Source of the DNA: CAVXXB01 sp963765585
GTDB taxonomy: Bacteria > Calditrichota > Calditrichia > JAJRVZ01
Direction: 5' to 3'
Assembly (NCBI GenBank): GCA_963765585.1
Contig: CAVXXB010000003.1
Span: forward strand, 1 to 64,000
Length of the DNA stretch: 64,000 bases
Shown here: one piece after another, positions 37,186 to 45,621 of the stretch
How positions within the stretch are numbered: the stretch's first letter is position 1
Layout of the letters: each line of letters opens with the position of its first letter
Program-made: the position numbers and the translations under genes
Notes under the pieces: model-generated
What the model saw: only the letters and a program-made list of their open reading frames with translations
Databases searched by the model: none
Told to the model about the DNA's origin: nothing

Positions 37186-38623
37186 TAGGTGTATCATTAT
37201 CCAGCGTAACGGTTATGGATCCCAGAATGATGCTTATTTTGCCTTGCAACGGCGTATAGTTTGGTGCTTTTGAAAACCACCCCCAGGCATCGCCATTCAT
37301 TCCGGCAACACCACTAAAATCGGCCCTGGCAAAAATTCGTAATGCCTCTACGTCCTCATCCTCGATCTCAATTTGCTCAGTTTCATCCATATAATTAATG
37401 TGACCGTATTTATACTCCTCATCAATCACCACTGTGGTTGTTCCACTGGTTTTCTGCGAGACAATTCCCCGCGCATAATATAGCATGGAAACCCCATCCT
37501 GTGCTCTGGACGGCAGTAATTTTTTTACATATTCAAACCGGCCGTCTGCATGAATAATACGGGCCTCCAGCAAATTTTTATCATAATGAAAATAATAAGT
37601 TTTGGCCAGATATTTCGGATCATCCGGCGTATAAATATATGTACGAATCGCATTGAATGTTTCTGCGTCAATATAAGATTCATACAATTGATTCAGAGAT
37701 ATCATCATACTAAAATCCGGGTTTGAATTGAGATAAAACCGAACCGGATATACCAATCTACCATTCAAAGAATCCGGTTTCCCCACCCGGACATTGATCC
37801 AGCCCAGAGTAATAAATCCGTAAGATACCTTATAATTTATTTTTTCATCCTGAACAAATTTGAAGTTATAGAAATTATCCTGTGTTTCTATTACCGGATT
37901 TTGAATTCCATATTCGATCTTCAGAGTATCCAGATAAGATCGAATTTCCGCTGCATTGGGATATGAATTCACCATTTCCTGAATAAGTTCAGACGCTTTC
38001 TTTTTATTCCCCATGGCAGTATACATTTTTGCACGTATTTTCAGAACTTCGCTATCCGGATAGATCGTATCTTCCGGTTCCATCACTACTTTTGTTTCAT
38101 CCAACCGGTTTTGCCTGATGTATAATTTTGCCAGGGCCACCCGCGGTGGAATCCGATCATCATATTTCTCAATTATTTGATTATAAATTATTTCCGCATC
38201 AGACATCCTGTCTGTAAGTTCGCTCAATCGGGCCCGTTCCATCATGAAGTCAAAATTATCTGGCTCCTGTTCCAGGGCATTCTGAATATGCTGGTAAGCG
38301 GCAGAGAGAAATCCACTCCGTTCGTATATCCTGGCCATGTAAAGATAGCAATACAATGAAGGATTGGGCGAGGCGAGTGATTTTTGAAAATCTGAGAGCG
38401 CCGTGGGATAATCTTCCTTTAGAAAATGAAGATATCCCATGTTATAATATTTTAGCGCAGTTGTTTCTTCTGTTTCTTCAATCTTACGCACCGATTCTAA
38501 CGCAAGATCAATATTTCCCGCCATCCAGGCCTCTTTTTCAGAGCTTAGGGTTACCGGGCTAAGTAAAAGCTCGGCAGATGCTGTGATGGTGAGAATCAGT
38601 ACGAAAATAATTATTCGAAGCAC
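37178..38623 (-). CDS. Exported TPR protein with DUF3108 domain
   Basis: The 481-residue protein starts at a GTG with a signal peptide (MLRIIIFVLILTITASAEL). Residues about 40-225 are TPR units (YYNMGYLHFLKEDYPTALSDF, LYMARIYERSGFLSAAYQH). From about 240 the sequence fits DUF3108: FKFVQDEKINYKVSYGFITLGW, VYPVRFYLNSNPDFSMM, KTYYFHYDKNLLEARI, PSRAQDGVSMLYYAR. DUF3108 proteins are periplasmic and of unknown role. It ends a minus-strand run with slipin and NfeD, but only a 15-bp gap links it to slipin. Confidence 0.82.
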   Translation of the reverse strand: MLRIIIFVLILTITASAELLLSPVTLSSEKEAWMAGNIDLALESVRKIEETEETTALKYYNMGYLHFLKEDYPTALSDFQKSLASPNPSLYCYLYMARIYERSGFLSAAYQHIQNALEQEPDNFDFMMERARLSELTDRMSDAEIIYNQIIEKYDDRIPPRVALAKLYIRQNRLDETKVVMEPEDTIYPDSEVLKIRAKMYTAMGNKKKASELIQEMVNSYPNAAEIRSYLDTLKIEYGIQNPVIETQDNFYNFKFVQDEKINYKVSYGFITLGWINVRVGKPDSLNGRLVYPVRFYLNSNPDFSMMISLNQLYESYIDAETFNAIRTYIYTPDDPKYLAKTYYFHYDKNLLEARIIHADGRFEYVKKLLPSRAQDGVSMLYYARGIVSQKTSGTTTVVIDEEYKYGHINYMDETEQIEIEDEDVEALRIFARADFSGVAGMNGDAWGWFSKAPNYTPLQGKISIILGSITVTLDNDTPMK

Positions 38624-38638
38624 AGGAGTTCCATTTCT

Positions 38639-39397
38639 TTATTTATCATCCTTGTTAACGACTCTTTCTAAAAATGGCTTAAACAGATCGATAGGAACCG
38701 GAAAGATAGTCGTAGAATTATTCTCAGCAGACACTTCACTCAATGTCTGGAGATATCTTAACTGGATTGCAACCGGGTGTTTTTCTATCACGCTGGCTGC
38801 CTGAGCCAGTTTTTCCGACGCCTGATACTCACCAGCTGCATTGATCACTTTCGCTCTTCTCTCCCGTTCAGCTTCGGCCTGTTTTGCCATAGCACGTTTC
38901 ATTTCTAATGGTAAATCGATATGTTTGACTTCTACCAGAGATACTTTTATTCCCCAGGGATCAGATTGTTTGTCAATGATTTTTTGAAGTTCATTATTTA
39001 TTTTTTCACGCTCGCTGAGTAGTTCATCTAACTCAATCTGACCCGCGATACTACGCAATGTCGTCTGTGCCAGCTGGGAAGTGGCAAATAGGTAATTTTC
39101 TACCTCAACGATAGCCTTTTCAGGAATTACGACACGAAAATAGATAACGGCATTCACCTGAACCGATACGTTATCTTTGGTAATTACATCCTGTGGCGGG
39201 ACATCCATTACCACTGTACGTAAACTGGTTTTTACCATCTTATCGATAAACGGAATCAACAGAATTAATCCCGGGCCCTTTGCACCCACCAGGCGTCCCA
39301 GACGAAAAATAACACCCCGCTCATACTCTCTCAAAATTCGAACTGCGGAAGCCAGAATCATTATTATGACTATCACAAGACCTATCGTAAAAGGCAT
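38639..39397 (-). CDS. Slipin (stomatin/SPFH family membrane protein)
   Basis: The 252-residue protein has one N-terminal membrane helix (FTIGLVIVIIMILASAV) followed by an SPFH domain: REYERGVIFRLGRLVGAKGPGLILLIPFID, VPPQDVITKDNVSVQVNAVIYF, SLVEVKHIDLPLEMKRAMAKQAEAERERRAK. Slipins form large membrane scaffolds. In many bacteria and archaea they are encoded with an NfeD-type protease, as here, 14 bp downstream of the NfeD gene, and the protease may cleave the slipin C terminus. Confidence 0.93.
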   Translation of the reverse strand: MPFTIGLVIVIIMILASAVRILREYERGVIFRLGRLVGAKGPGLILLIPFIDKMVKTSLRTVVMDVPPQDVITKDNVSVQVNAVIYFRVVIPEKAIVEVENYLFATSQLAQTTLRSIAGQIELDELLSEREKINNELQKIIDKQSDPWGIKVSLVEVKHIDLPLEMKRAMAKQAEAERERRAKVINAAGEYQASEKLAQAASVIEKHPVAIQLRYLQTLSEVSAENNSTTIFPVPIDLFKPFLERVVNKDDK

Positions 39398-39411
39398 ATC
39401 ATCCTCCTCAT

Positions 39412-40692
39412 CTAATTAATCGGCTTTACCTTTATAGTTAAGTGGTTTTCGTCTACAGATTCTACAACAACTTTCTGGCCCTTTTTAATACGGATATCCG
39501 TAGTGGCGCGCCAGATTTCCCCATGAACCTCAACCGAACCTGATTGAGTTATAGTTTCAAGGGCAATCCCCTCTTCGCCAACCAATCCTTCTCTGCCGGT
39601 CGTCGGTTTTTTTCTGAATGTCCGGACCGCAATACCGACGGCAAAAATGAAAAAAAGCGAAAAAGCGATGGTTGCGCCAACAATTACCTGCCAGCTGATT
39701 TGCATAAATGGCAGGGGGCTGTCAACTAACATAATTGATCCCAGGACAAGTGAAATAACGCCTCCGATACTTAATATGCCATAACTGGGAATTTTGATCT
39801 CCAATAAAAACAATACCGCTGAGAATATAATAAATAAAACACCGGCATAGTTAATTGGTATGGTTTGTACAGAAAACAAGAACAATATGATACAAATTCC
39901 CCCGACCACACCGGGTAATATCGAACCGGGATTATATAATTCCAGTCCCAATCCGGAAATTCCAAGCAGAAATAATATATATAGAATATTCGGATCACTC
40001 AGGATGTCAAATAATTTTTGCCGCCAGTTCATACTATAGGTTATGATGCTGGCATCCTTTGTTTGCAGAACTTTTTTTCCACTCAGGACATCGACTTCCA
40101 AGCCATCAATGCGTGCGAGAAGGCTGTCTACAGTTGGTACGACAAAATCGATGACATTGTTTTCCAGAGCCTCTGATTCTGTAATATTCGCGCTTTCCCT
40201 TACTGCTTTCTCGGCCCACTCAACATTCCGCCCTCTTTTTTCAGTGACCGACTTTATGCTGGCAACCGCATCATTAATGACTTTTTCCATCATCACTTCA
40301 CTGGTATCCTGACTACCGGTAATGGTTACCGGATGGGCGGAGCCAATATTGGTACCCGGCGCCATTGCGGCAATATGTGCAGCCATGGTAATAAATACAC
40401 CTGCCGATCCGGCACGCGATCCCGATGGCGACACAAACACGGCAACCGGTACTTCTGAGGCCATGATCGCCTTCACAATATCATGCATCGAACTCATCAA
40501 GCCTCCGGGTGTATCCATTTCTATCACCAATAGTTCGGCATTTGCATTTTCTGCATTCTCGATAGATTCAATAATAAATTCCATGGACACCGGATTGATA
40601 ACCCCATCAATGGTGATTTTATGGACATCTTTTGCCTGTAGGGATAATTGTGCAAAGATGAATAAAAAGGCGGTTAGAAGTATATTTTTCAT
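39412..40692 (-). CDS. NfeD-type membrane serine protease (ClpP class)
   Basis: The 426-residue protein has a signal peptide (MKNILLTAFLFIFAQLSLQA), a ClpP-like protease domain (about 22-230) with the active serine in GSRAGSAGVFITMAAHIAAMAPGTNIG, four to five membrane helices (about 235-365), and a C-terminal OB-fold NfeD domain (TGREGLVGEEGIALETI..GSVEVHGEIWRATTD). It forms an operon with slipin. The long form with protease and OB domain is the NfeD1b type. Confidence 0.92.
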   Translation of the reverse strand: MKNILLTAFLFIFAQLSLQAKDVHKITIDGVINPVSMEFIIESIENAENANAELLVIEMDTPGGLMSSMHDIVKAIMASEVPVAVFVSPSGSRAGSAGVFITMAAHIAAMAPGTNIGSAHPVTITGSQDTSEVMMEKVINDAVASIKSVTEKRGRNVEWAEKAVRESANITESEALENNVIDFVVPTVDSLLARIDGLEVDVLSGKKVLQTKDASIITYSMNWRQKLFDILSDPNILYILFLLGISGLGLELYNPGSILPGVVGGICIILFLFSVQTIPINYAGVLFIIFSAVLFLLEIKIPSYGILSIGGVISLVLGSIMLVDSPLPFMQISWQVIVGATIAFSLFFIFAVGIAVRTFRKKPTTGREGLVGEEGIALETITQSGSVEVHGEIWRATTDIRIKKGQKVVVESVDENHLTIKVKPIN

Positions 40693-40781
40693 GAGTATTT
40701 TTAGTATAATATAATGTTTTAATACAGTTTTTTAAATTAGAATTTATACCCTCTAAAGTCAAGCAAATTCAAGGCTGGCAA

Positions 40782-41570
40782 TTACAGCAACCCGGAGTAT
40801 CTGCCGCCATCCACCTGTATGGTATTTCCGGTCATATAACTGGCTGCACCGGAAGCCAGAAAAACTACCAGGGCGGCCAGTTCACCGGGATCGCCGATTT
40901 TTTGCAGCGGCACACTTTGTTCCCACCCGGCATAGATATCTTCTGCTTTTTCGCCTGCTTCAATCCGTTTTTTGACAATGCGTTCCAGACCATCGGTTTT
41001 ATGAAAACCGGGGGCCACATTATGGACGGTAATTCCGTAAGGGCCCAATTCTTTTGACAAAGTTTTGGCCAAACCCACTACCGCAGCGCGCAATGCATTT
41101 GAATAAATCAGATTCATAATCGGTTCTTTAACAGAAATCGAAGTGATATTGATTATACGTCCCCATTTTTGCTCTTTCATTGCCGGAAGGACTGCTTTAA
41201 CGGCGTGAACAACGCTCATAAACGTGATGTTAAAATATTTGTGCCATTCATCATCGGTTGTTTCATCAAAGGATTTTACCGGCGGGCCACCCGCATTATT
41301 AATCAGAATATCAATCGTTCCCCAGCGATCAAGAACCGTTTGGATAAATTCCCGGATATCATCTCCTTTTTCCACATCAACTACTTTTGTGATGACTGTT
41401 GACCCGGTTTCGGATCTTATCTCCTCTCCCGCCGCTTCAATCCGGCTTTGATCACTGGAACACATGGCAACTTTGCAACCCTCACGGGCCAGTTCCAGAG
41501 CACAGGCTTTACCCAGTCCCTTACTGGCAGCAAAAACCACCGCTACTTTATTTTCGATGTTTGTTTTCAT
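40782..41570 (-). CDS. Short-chain dehydrogenase/reductase (SDR)
   Basis: The 262-residue enzyme has the NAD(P)-binding motif (VFAASKGLGKACALELA), the NNAG motif (DILINNAGGPPVKSF), and the catalytic Ser, Tyr and Lys region: INITSISVKEPIMNLIYSNALRAAVVGLAKTL. The expected YxxxK is not clear: the sequence has YSNALRAA where Tyr-x-x-x-Lys is usual, so the lysine appears replaced. The C terminus GASYMTGNTIQVDGGRYSGLL-like end is typical of FabG-like SDRs. The substrate is unknown. The neighbouring spacer is rich in heptamers. Confidence 0.85.
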   Translation of the reverse strand: MKTNIENKVAVVFAASKGLGKACALELAREGCKVAMCSSDQSRIEAAGEEIRSETGSTVITKVVDVEKGDDIREFIQTVLDRWGTIDILINNAGGPPVKSFDETTDDEWHKYFNITFMSVVHAVKAVLPAMKEQKWGRIINITSISVKEPIMNLIYSNALRAAVVGLAKTLSKELGPYGITVHNVAPGFHKTDGLERIVKKRIEAGEKAEDIYAGWEQSVPLQKIGDPGELAALVVFLASGAASYMTGNTIQVDGGRYSGLL

Positions 41571-41600
41571 GGATTGATCCTCACTTTAAATGATTCAAGA

Positions 41601-41858
41601 TACTGGGTACTGGGTACTGGGTACTGGGTACTGGGTACTGGGTACTGGAGTGTAAGCCTTCTCCAAACATATGTCAATACAAGTATCCCTATATCCTATT
41701 TTCCTCTTAACCTTCTGGCCTTCATTATCAAGATAATAAATCATCAATAATTTGGCCAGCATCTGCATTTTGTATCCAGTGCCCAGTGGCGAGTACCAAG
41801 CGCCGAGGATCCTGTATCCTGAATCCTGCATCCTGTATCCTGCATCTTGCATCCTGAA
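41601..41858. repeat. Heptamer arrays TACTGGG and ATCCTGY
   Basis: The 492-bp spacer 41571-42062 contains (TACTGGG) about seven times at 41601-41648, partly inverted units CCAGTGC, CCAGTGG, CGAGTAC at 41775-41795, and ATCCTGT / ATCCTGA / ATCCTGC units from 41809 to 41858. Reading frames predicted across these arrays are repeats of translated heptamers and not genes. The final 200 bp is AT-rich and contains the promoter candidate for the channel gene. Confidence 0.85.
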
Positions 41859-42008
41859 CTTAACAAATTCCCTACATATATTGACATATCATAAGTATTT
41901 AAATGCATTTTTTATCAATTTGATTTCGTTATTTTATAATTTTAGCCGAAGATGGAAATATAGTATCGTGAAATTTATTGTAACCAATTGATATAAAAGG
42001 GAGTTATC

Positions 42009-42037
42009 TTGACTTCATGGTGCTATTTTAATACATT
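42009..42037 (+). promoter_or_regulatory. Possible sigma-70-type promoter
   Basis: TTGACT (42009-42014) and TACATT (42032-42037) are separated by 17 bp and end 25 bp before the channel start codon. The match is reasonable, but in AT-rich sequence such hits occur by chance. Confidence 0.35.
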
Positions 42038-42062
42038 TTTAGTTATTTAGTTTTTAAAGTCT

Positions 42063-43196
42063 ATGCTGAAAACAATACAGGAAATTACCAAACATACGTT
42101 GTTTAAAGTTGCTCTTGGAATTACCTTCCTGGTACTTGCCGGTGCGACGATGATTTCACTTTTTGAAAGTGATGTAAATAGTCAGTTTTCAGCAACAGGC
42201 GATGCCATTTGGTGGGCCATTGTAACCATGACAACCGTTGGATACGGCGATAAGGTACCGATTACTCCTGGTGGCCGGATGATCGGAATTTTTATCATGT
42301 TTTTTGGCATGGCTTTAATTTCAGTTTTTACAGCCACGGTATCATCCGTTTTTGTTACACGTAAAATAAAAGAGGGCAGAGGTTTGGAAGCTGTCAACTA
42401 TAAGAACCATCTGGTTTTGTGCGGCTGGAATTTTAACGGTGAACAGGTGCTGAGTAATCTGCTCAAAGACAAGAAGAAGGCCGGTTCAATTGTATTGATC
42501 AATCAACTGCCGGAAGAAACCGTCAGTGATATTATCAGCAGTTTCCCGGGTTTGAAGATCAAATATGTACGCGGTGATTTCACCAAAGAAGCAATACTCA
42601 ACCGGGCAAATGTAAAGGGAGCCAGCGCCGCGATTATTCTTCCTGATATTAACAGCGGATTAAGCGACAACAGTGATGAAAGAACCATTTTAGCGACCCT
42701 CTCTCTAAAAGCGATCAATCCCAAGATTAAAGTGTATGCCCATATTCTGAACCGTGATAACATATCACACCTTCGCAAAGCACATGCAGATGAGGTTTTA
42801 GTCAGTGATTCCTATGCTGGATTTCTGCTGGCGTCTCATGTACTTTCTCCGGGCGTACCGCAAACAGTTGATCTTCTTTTCTCTGAAGATGCTCCATTTA
42901 AATTTAAACGCTATGATTTACCGGCTCAGGAAGCGGGTAAAACCTATGAAAAAATTAAGGAAAAAGTGGAGGCCGGACTTGATGCAATTTGTATTGGATT
43001 TGGACGTGAAACTGAAGGGGTTAATATTGCGGATATTCTGAGCGATGATTATTCATACCTCGATCAGTTTATTAAAACCAAATTCGAGCAGGCGGGCCGG
43101 GGTATTAGCGAGAAGAGTAAAATCAATGTTCGAATCAATCCGGATTCTGAAACGATATTAGAAGAAAAAGACTTTCTGATTGTAATCGGAGCATAA
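42063..43196 (+). CDS. Potassium channel with RCK (TrkA-N/TrkA-C) domains
   Basis: The 377-residue protein has two membrane helices (VALGITFLVLAGATMISLF and MIGIFIMFFGMALISVFTATVS) around a pore loop with the K+ selectivity filter TTVGYGD. An RCK-N domain follows at about 112-245 (HLVLCGWNFNGEQVL, YVRGDFTKEAILNRANVKGASAAII) and an RCK-C domain at about 255-377. It matches the two-helix MthK-type channels gated by ligand binding to RCK. The nucleotide-binding motif GxGxxG is altered to GWNFNG. It is followed nine bases later by a cyclic-nucleotide-binding protein, which suggests joint control. Confidence 0.9.
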   Translation: MLKTIQEITKHTLFKVALGITFLVLAGATMISLFESDVNSQFSATGDAIWWAIVTMTTVGYGDKVPITPGGRMIGIFIMFFGMALISVFTATVSSVFVTRKIKEGRGLEAVNYKNHLVLCGWNFNGEQVLSNLLKDKKKAGSIVLINQLPEETVSDIISSFPGLKIKYVRGDFTKEAILNRANVKGASAAIILPDINSGLSDNSDERTILATLSLKAINPKIKVYAHILNRDNISHLRKAHADEVLVSDSYAGFLLASHVLSPGVPQTVDLLFSEDAPFKFKRYDLPAQEAGKTYEKIKEKVEAGLDAICIGFGRETEGVNIADILSDDYSYLDQFIKTKFEQAGRGISEKSKINVRINPDSETILEEKDFLIVIGA

Positions 43197-43205
43197 AGGA
43201 TAGAG

Positions 43206-43733
43206 ATGGCTAAGGCAAGTTTAAAAATACAATTACCATATTTTAAAAAGGTTCTTTTATTTAAAGATCTGTTTGATGAGCAGATATCTGAGCTTATTGA
43301 GGTGATGAATACCCGGATGTATGCGGAGGGAGACTGGCTGGCCAAAGAAGGTGCGCGTGAAGATTGGCTATTTATTCTTTTAAAGGGCGAAGTCGAAATT
43401 TCCAAAAGCCTGTTGATGCCCCTGTGGGAAAGCGCGGCACAACCGCAACAAAAATCACTGGTACGGCTTTCCGAAAAGGATTTTGCATTTTTCGGGGAGA
43501 TGGCCCTGTTTGAGGATTTTCCGGAAAGATCTGCGTCAATCCGTGCGCTGAAACCATGTACGGTCGCCATCATTGAGAAAAAAGCCTTGATTAACATTTT
43601 GCGACAGAGACCTGAGATGGGAACCATCATCTACAAGAATATTGCGACAGTTCTAACAAGAAGACTGGTTAAAGCAAACAAAGATACACTGAAACTGACT
43701 ACTGCATTTAGTCTTGCCCTGGAAGGTGAATAA
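43206..43733 (+). CDS. Cyclic-nucleotide-binding domain protein
   Basis: The 175-residue cytoplasmic protein is a single cNMP-binding (CAP-ED) domain: FKKVLLFKDLFDEQISELIEVM, GDWLAKEGAREDWLFILLKGEVEI, FFGEMALFEDFPERSASIRAL and a final helix. The phosphate-binding cassette FGEMALFEDFPERSASI is close to the family consensus, so real nucleotide binding is plausible. There is no DNA-binding domain, so it is not a CRP-type regulator. AAAGGA lies before the start. It sits between the channel and the large unknown protein and may act as a separate sensor subunit. Confidence 0.85.
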   Translation: MAKASLKIQLPYFKKVLLFKDLFDEQISELIEVMNTRMYAEGDWLAKEGAREDWLFILLKGEVEISKSLLMPLWESAAQPQQKSLVRLSEKDFAFFGEMALFEDFPERSASIRALKPCTVAIIEKKALINILRQRPEMGTIIYKNIATVLTRRLVKANKDTLKLTTAFSLALEGE

Positions 43734-43734
43734 A

Positions 43735-45558
43735 TTGCTTGAGATTGGTGCTTACAAATTCAATAATGAGGTGGAGTATTTCGAATACGTTTTGGAAAAG
43801 TATTTTCGTAAGATTCCGCCAATTCCCACAAATATATATCTGAATCAAAGTAGTGCTTCTGATATTGAGAACCGTGTAAAATTGGCAGATATTTGCCATT
43901 TTCCGTCAATAATCAATACTCTGGCCAGAGATGAAAACTATTATGTCCGCGAGGCAGCCCGCAAGAACGAGTTCTGGGTACTGGTAGGACAATTGCAGGA
44001 TGTTCTGGGATTCGAAAAACGGGAACGTCGTGAATTTGCCCGACAGGAAGTGTTCCGGATCATTGTCGTAATGCTGTTGTTTGAAGACGATTTGGATGTG
44101 CTGCGCGAAGTCTTAAGAAATGCATCGGTATCTACAAAGATGTTGACACGTTATAATGAATATCTGGAAAAGCGCAGCCATGGTAAACGTGATGAACAAA
44201 TCCTGATTGAATCCCGCAATATTTTAGATGAGAAAAAACAACGAATTGTAAAAGTCGCCAATTTACAAAAAGCACGTAAAAATCTGAAAGATGAGCAAAG
44301 CCAGAAACTTATTGTAGAAATACTGGCTGATGTGGATCAGGTAATGCGTAAAGCGGTTCATAATCTGTTACAGGATATTGATCCGGTTGTCTTTTATCAC
44401 CTGGTGCAGGTCGCTATCAATCAGGTTTATCAGGATAATATCCTCAGCAAATTTACAGTCTACACTGAATTAATCAACCTGGTTTCCCGCCGCGATGATT
44501 TGCGTGTCATAAAAGTAAGTGAATTTAAAACAAACGATCCCATCGATTCAGATTTGTCCGGAAAAGATTTAAAAACATACATATTGCAGCTACTCACGCG
44601 ACACCGGTTGGAACTTCTCGATCAATGTCAGGATGATCTGACCAATTTTCAAAGTATTCAATTGCTCACCACCTGTCACTGCGATCCTGATCAAAAAATC
44701 AGGAAAGTCGCCGAAAACATTATTTCACTGGATGATATTTTTGCCCTGGTCAATGATATTTCAACACCACAGGTCGTTTTCAAATCGATTCTCACGATTC
44801 TTAGTGAGCATCCCGATGAAAAGGTTCAAAAACGGGTTAACACCAGTTATCTTGACGAAAGTGAACGTCTCAGAAACAAACTTAAAGAGCTTGAACAAAG
44901 TATCACCGCATATTTTGATATCATTTTTAATTCGGTCGGTTTTCCGCAGATTAATGAATTTAATGTGTCGATCCAGACCATTGAGCAAGCTGAGCGGACT
45001 ATCGAACTATTAACATCCAAATTCCATAAAGACTTGCAAAATCGGATTGAAGAGTCTCAGGCCGCATTTTCTGAGATTAAAAAAGCGATTGAGATGGAGA
45101 TTTACAACATCAATTCGGATATTTCACCAGATTGTTTAGAAGATATCAGTTACATAGCCGATTTAACCAAACAGATTATAGCTTTAAAAAACTTCGGAAC
45201 CCAGGGCATGCGAACTGGTGAACCAAACGATATCGATATTGATTTGATGAATAAAGCCAACACCATATGGCAAAGTGCGCTGGGACCGTTTCTTGGCCGC
45301 ATAAAGCATCTTAATGAAATGGTAAAAATCAAATTTTCTATCCTTGCTCAAAATTTCGAGAAACACGGCTCAATACAGACTGATTTTCTCGAGGTAGTTG
45401 AAACATATGAGCAGCAGCATAAAGATAAAATTAATTGCAAACTCACCATTGCCTGCAACCAATGTTCAAAAAGAAGTTGTGCCGCCGAGCGATTCCTGAA
45501 TGAAACAGATTTTTTTATTGAGGAATTATTAGATAACTTTATCCCCCAGAAGGAATAG
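43735..45558 (+). CDS. Unknown protein with HEAT-like helices and C-terminal cysteine motif
   Basis: I do not recognise the family. The protein has about 607 residues and is strongly helical and charged. I chose the TTG at 43735 because GGAAGGTG sits six bases before it and it directly follows the stop of the cNMP gene; in-frame TTG 43714 and GTG 43726 are alternatives. HEAT-like units occur, for example NTLARDENYYVREAARKNEF and DQKIRKVAENIISLDDIFALV. A long coiled coil covers about 385-450. The C terminus has CNQCSKRSCAAERF, which could bind a metal. No signal peptide or membrane helix. Its position with the K+ channel and cNMP protein suggests a linked function. Confidence 0.7.
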   Translation: MLEIGAYKFNNEVEYFEYVLEKYFRKIPPIPTNIYLNQSSASDIENRVKLADICHFPSIINTLARDENYYVREAARKNEFWVLVGQLQDVLGFEKRERREFARQEVFRIIVVMLLFEDDLDVLREVLRNASVSTKMLTRYNEYLEKRSHGKRDEQILIESRNILDEKKQRIVKVANLQKARKNLKDEQSQKLIVEILADVDQVMRKAVHNLLQDIDPVVFYHLVQVAINQVYQDNILSKFTVYTELINLVSRRDDLRVIKVSEFKTNDPIDSDLSGKDLKTYILQLLTRHRLELLDQCQDDLTNFQSIQLLTTCHCDPDQKIRKVAENIISLDDIFALVNDISTPQVVFKSILTILSEHPDEKVQKRVNTSYLDESERLRNKLKELEQSITAYFDIIFNSVGFPQINEFNVSIQTIEQAERTIELLTSKFHKDLQNRIEESQAAFSEIKKAIEMEIYNINSDISPDCLEDISYIADLTKQIIALKNFGTQGMRTGEPNDIDIDLMNKANTIWQSALGPFLGRIKHLNEMVKIKFSILAQNFEKHGSIQTDFLEVVETYEQQHKDKINCKLTIACNQCSKRSCAAERFLNETDFFIEELLDNFIPQKE

Positions 45559-45621
45559 TACTTCCTGCCGGAAATTTAAAAATGTTCTTTTTTTATAACA
45601 CAGGAGTTTTACATTACCTAT

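Noticed and set aside
25624..41648. Tandem arrays considered as CRISPR
   Set aside because: Units are 7 bp and contiguous, with no unique spacers and no cas genes.
41448..41852. Frames of 85-100 residues on both strands across the TACTGGG and ATCCTGY arrays
   Set aside because: A 7-bp repeat has no fixed codon phase and yields open frames by chance on both strands.
42063..45558. Confident anti-phage defence call for the channel/cNMP cassette
   Set aside because: No nucleotide cyclase, CD-NTase or nuclease is adjacent, so only a hypothesis is justified.
45559..45621. T-box leader before valS
   Set aside because: The gap is 63 bp, too short for a T-box, and no specifier or T-box sequence is seen.
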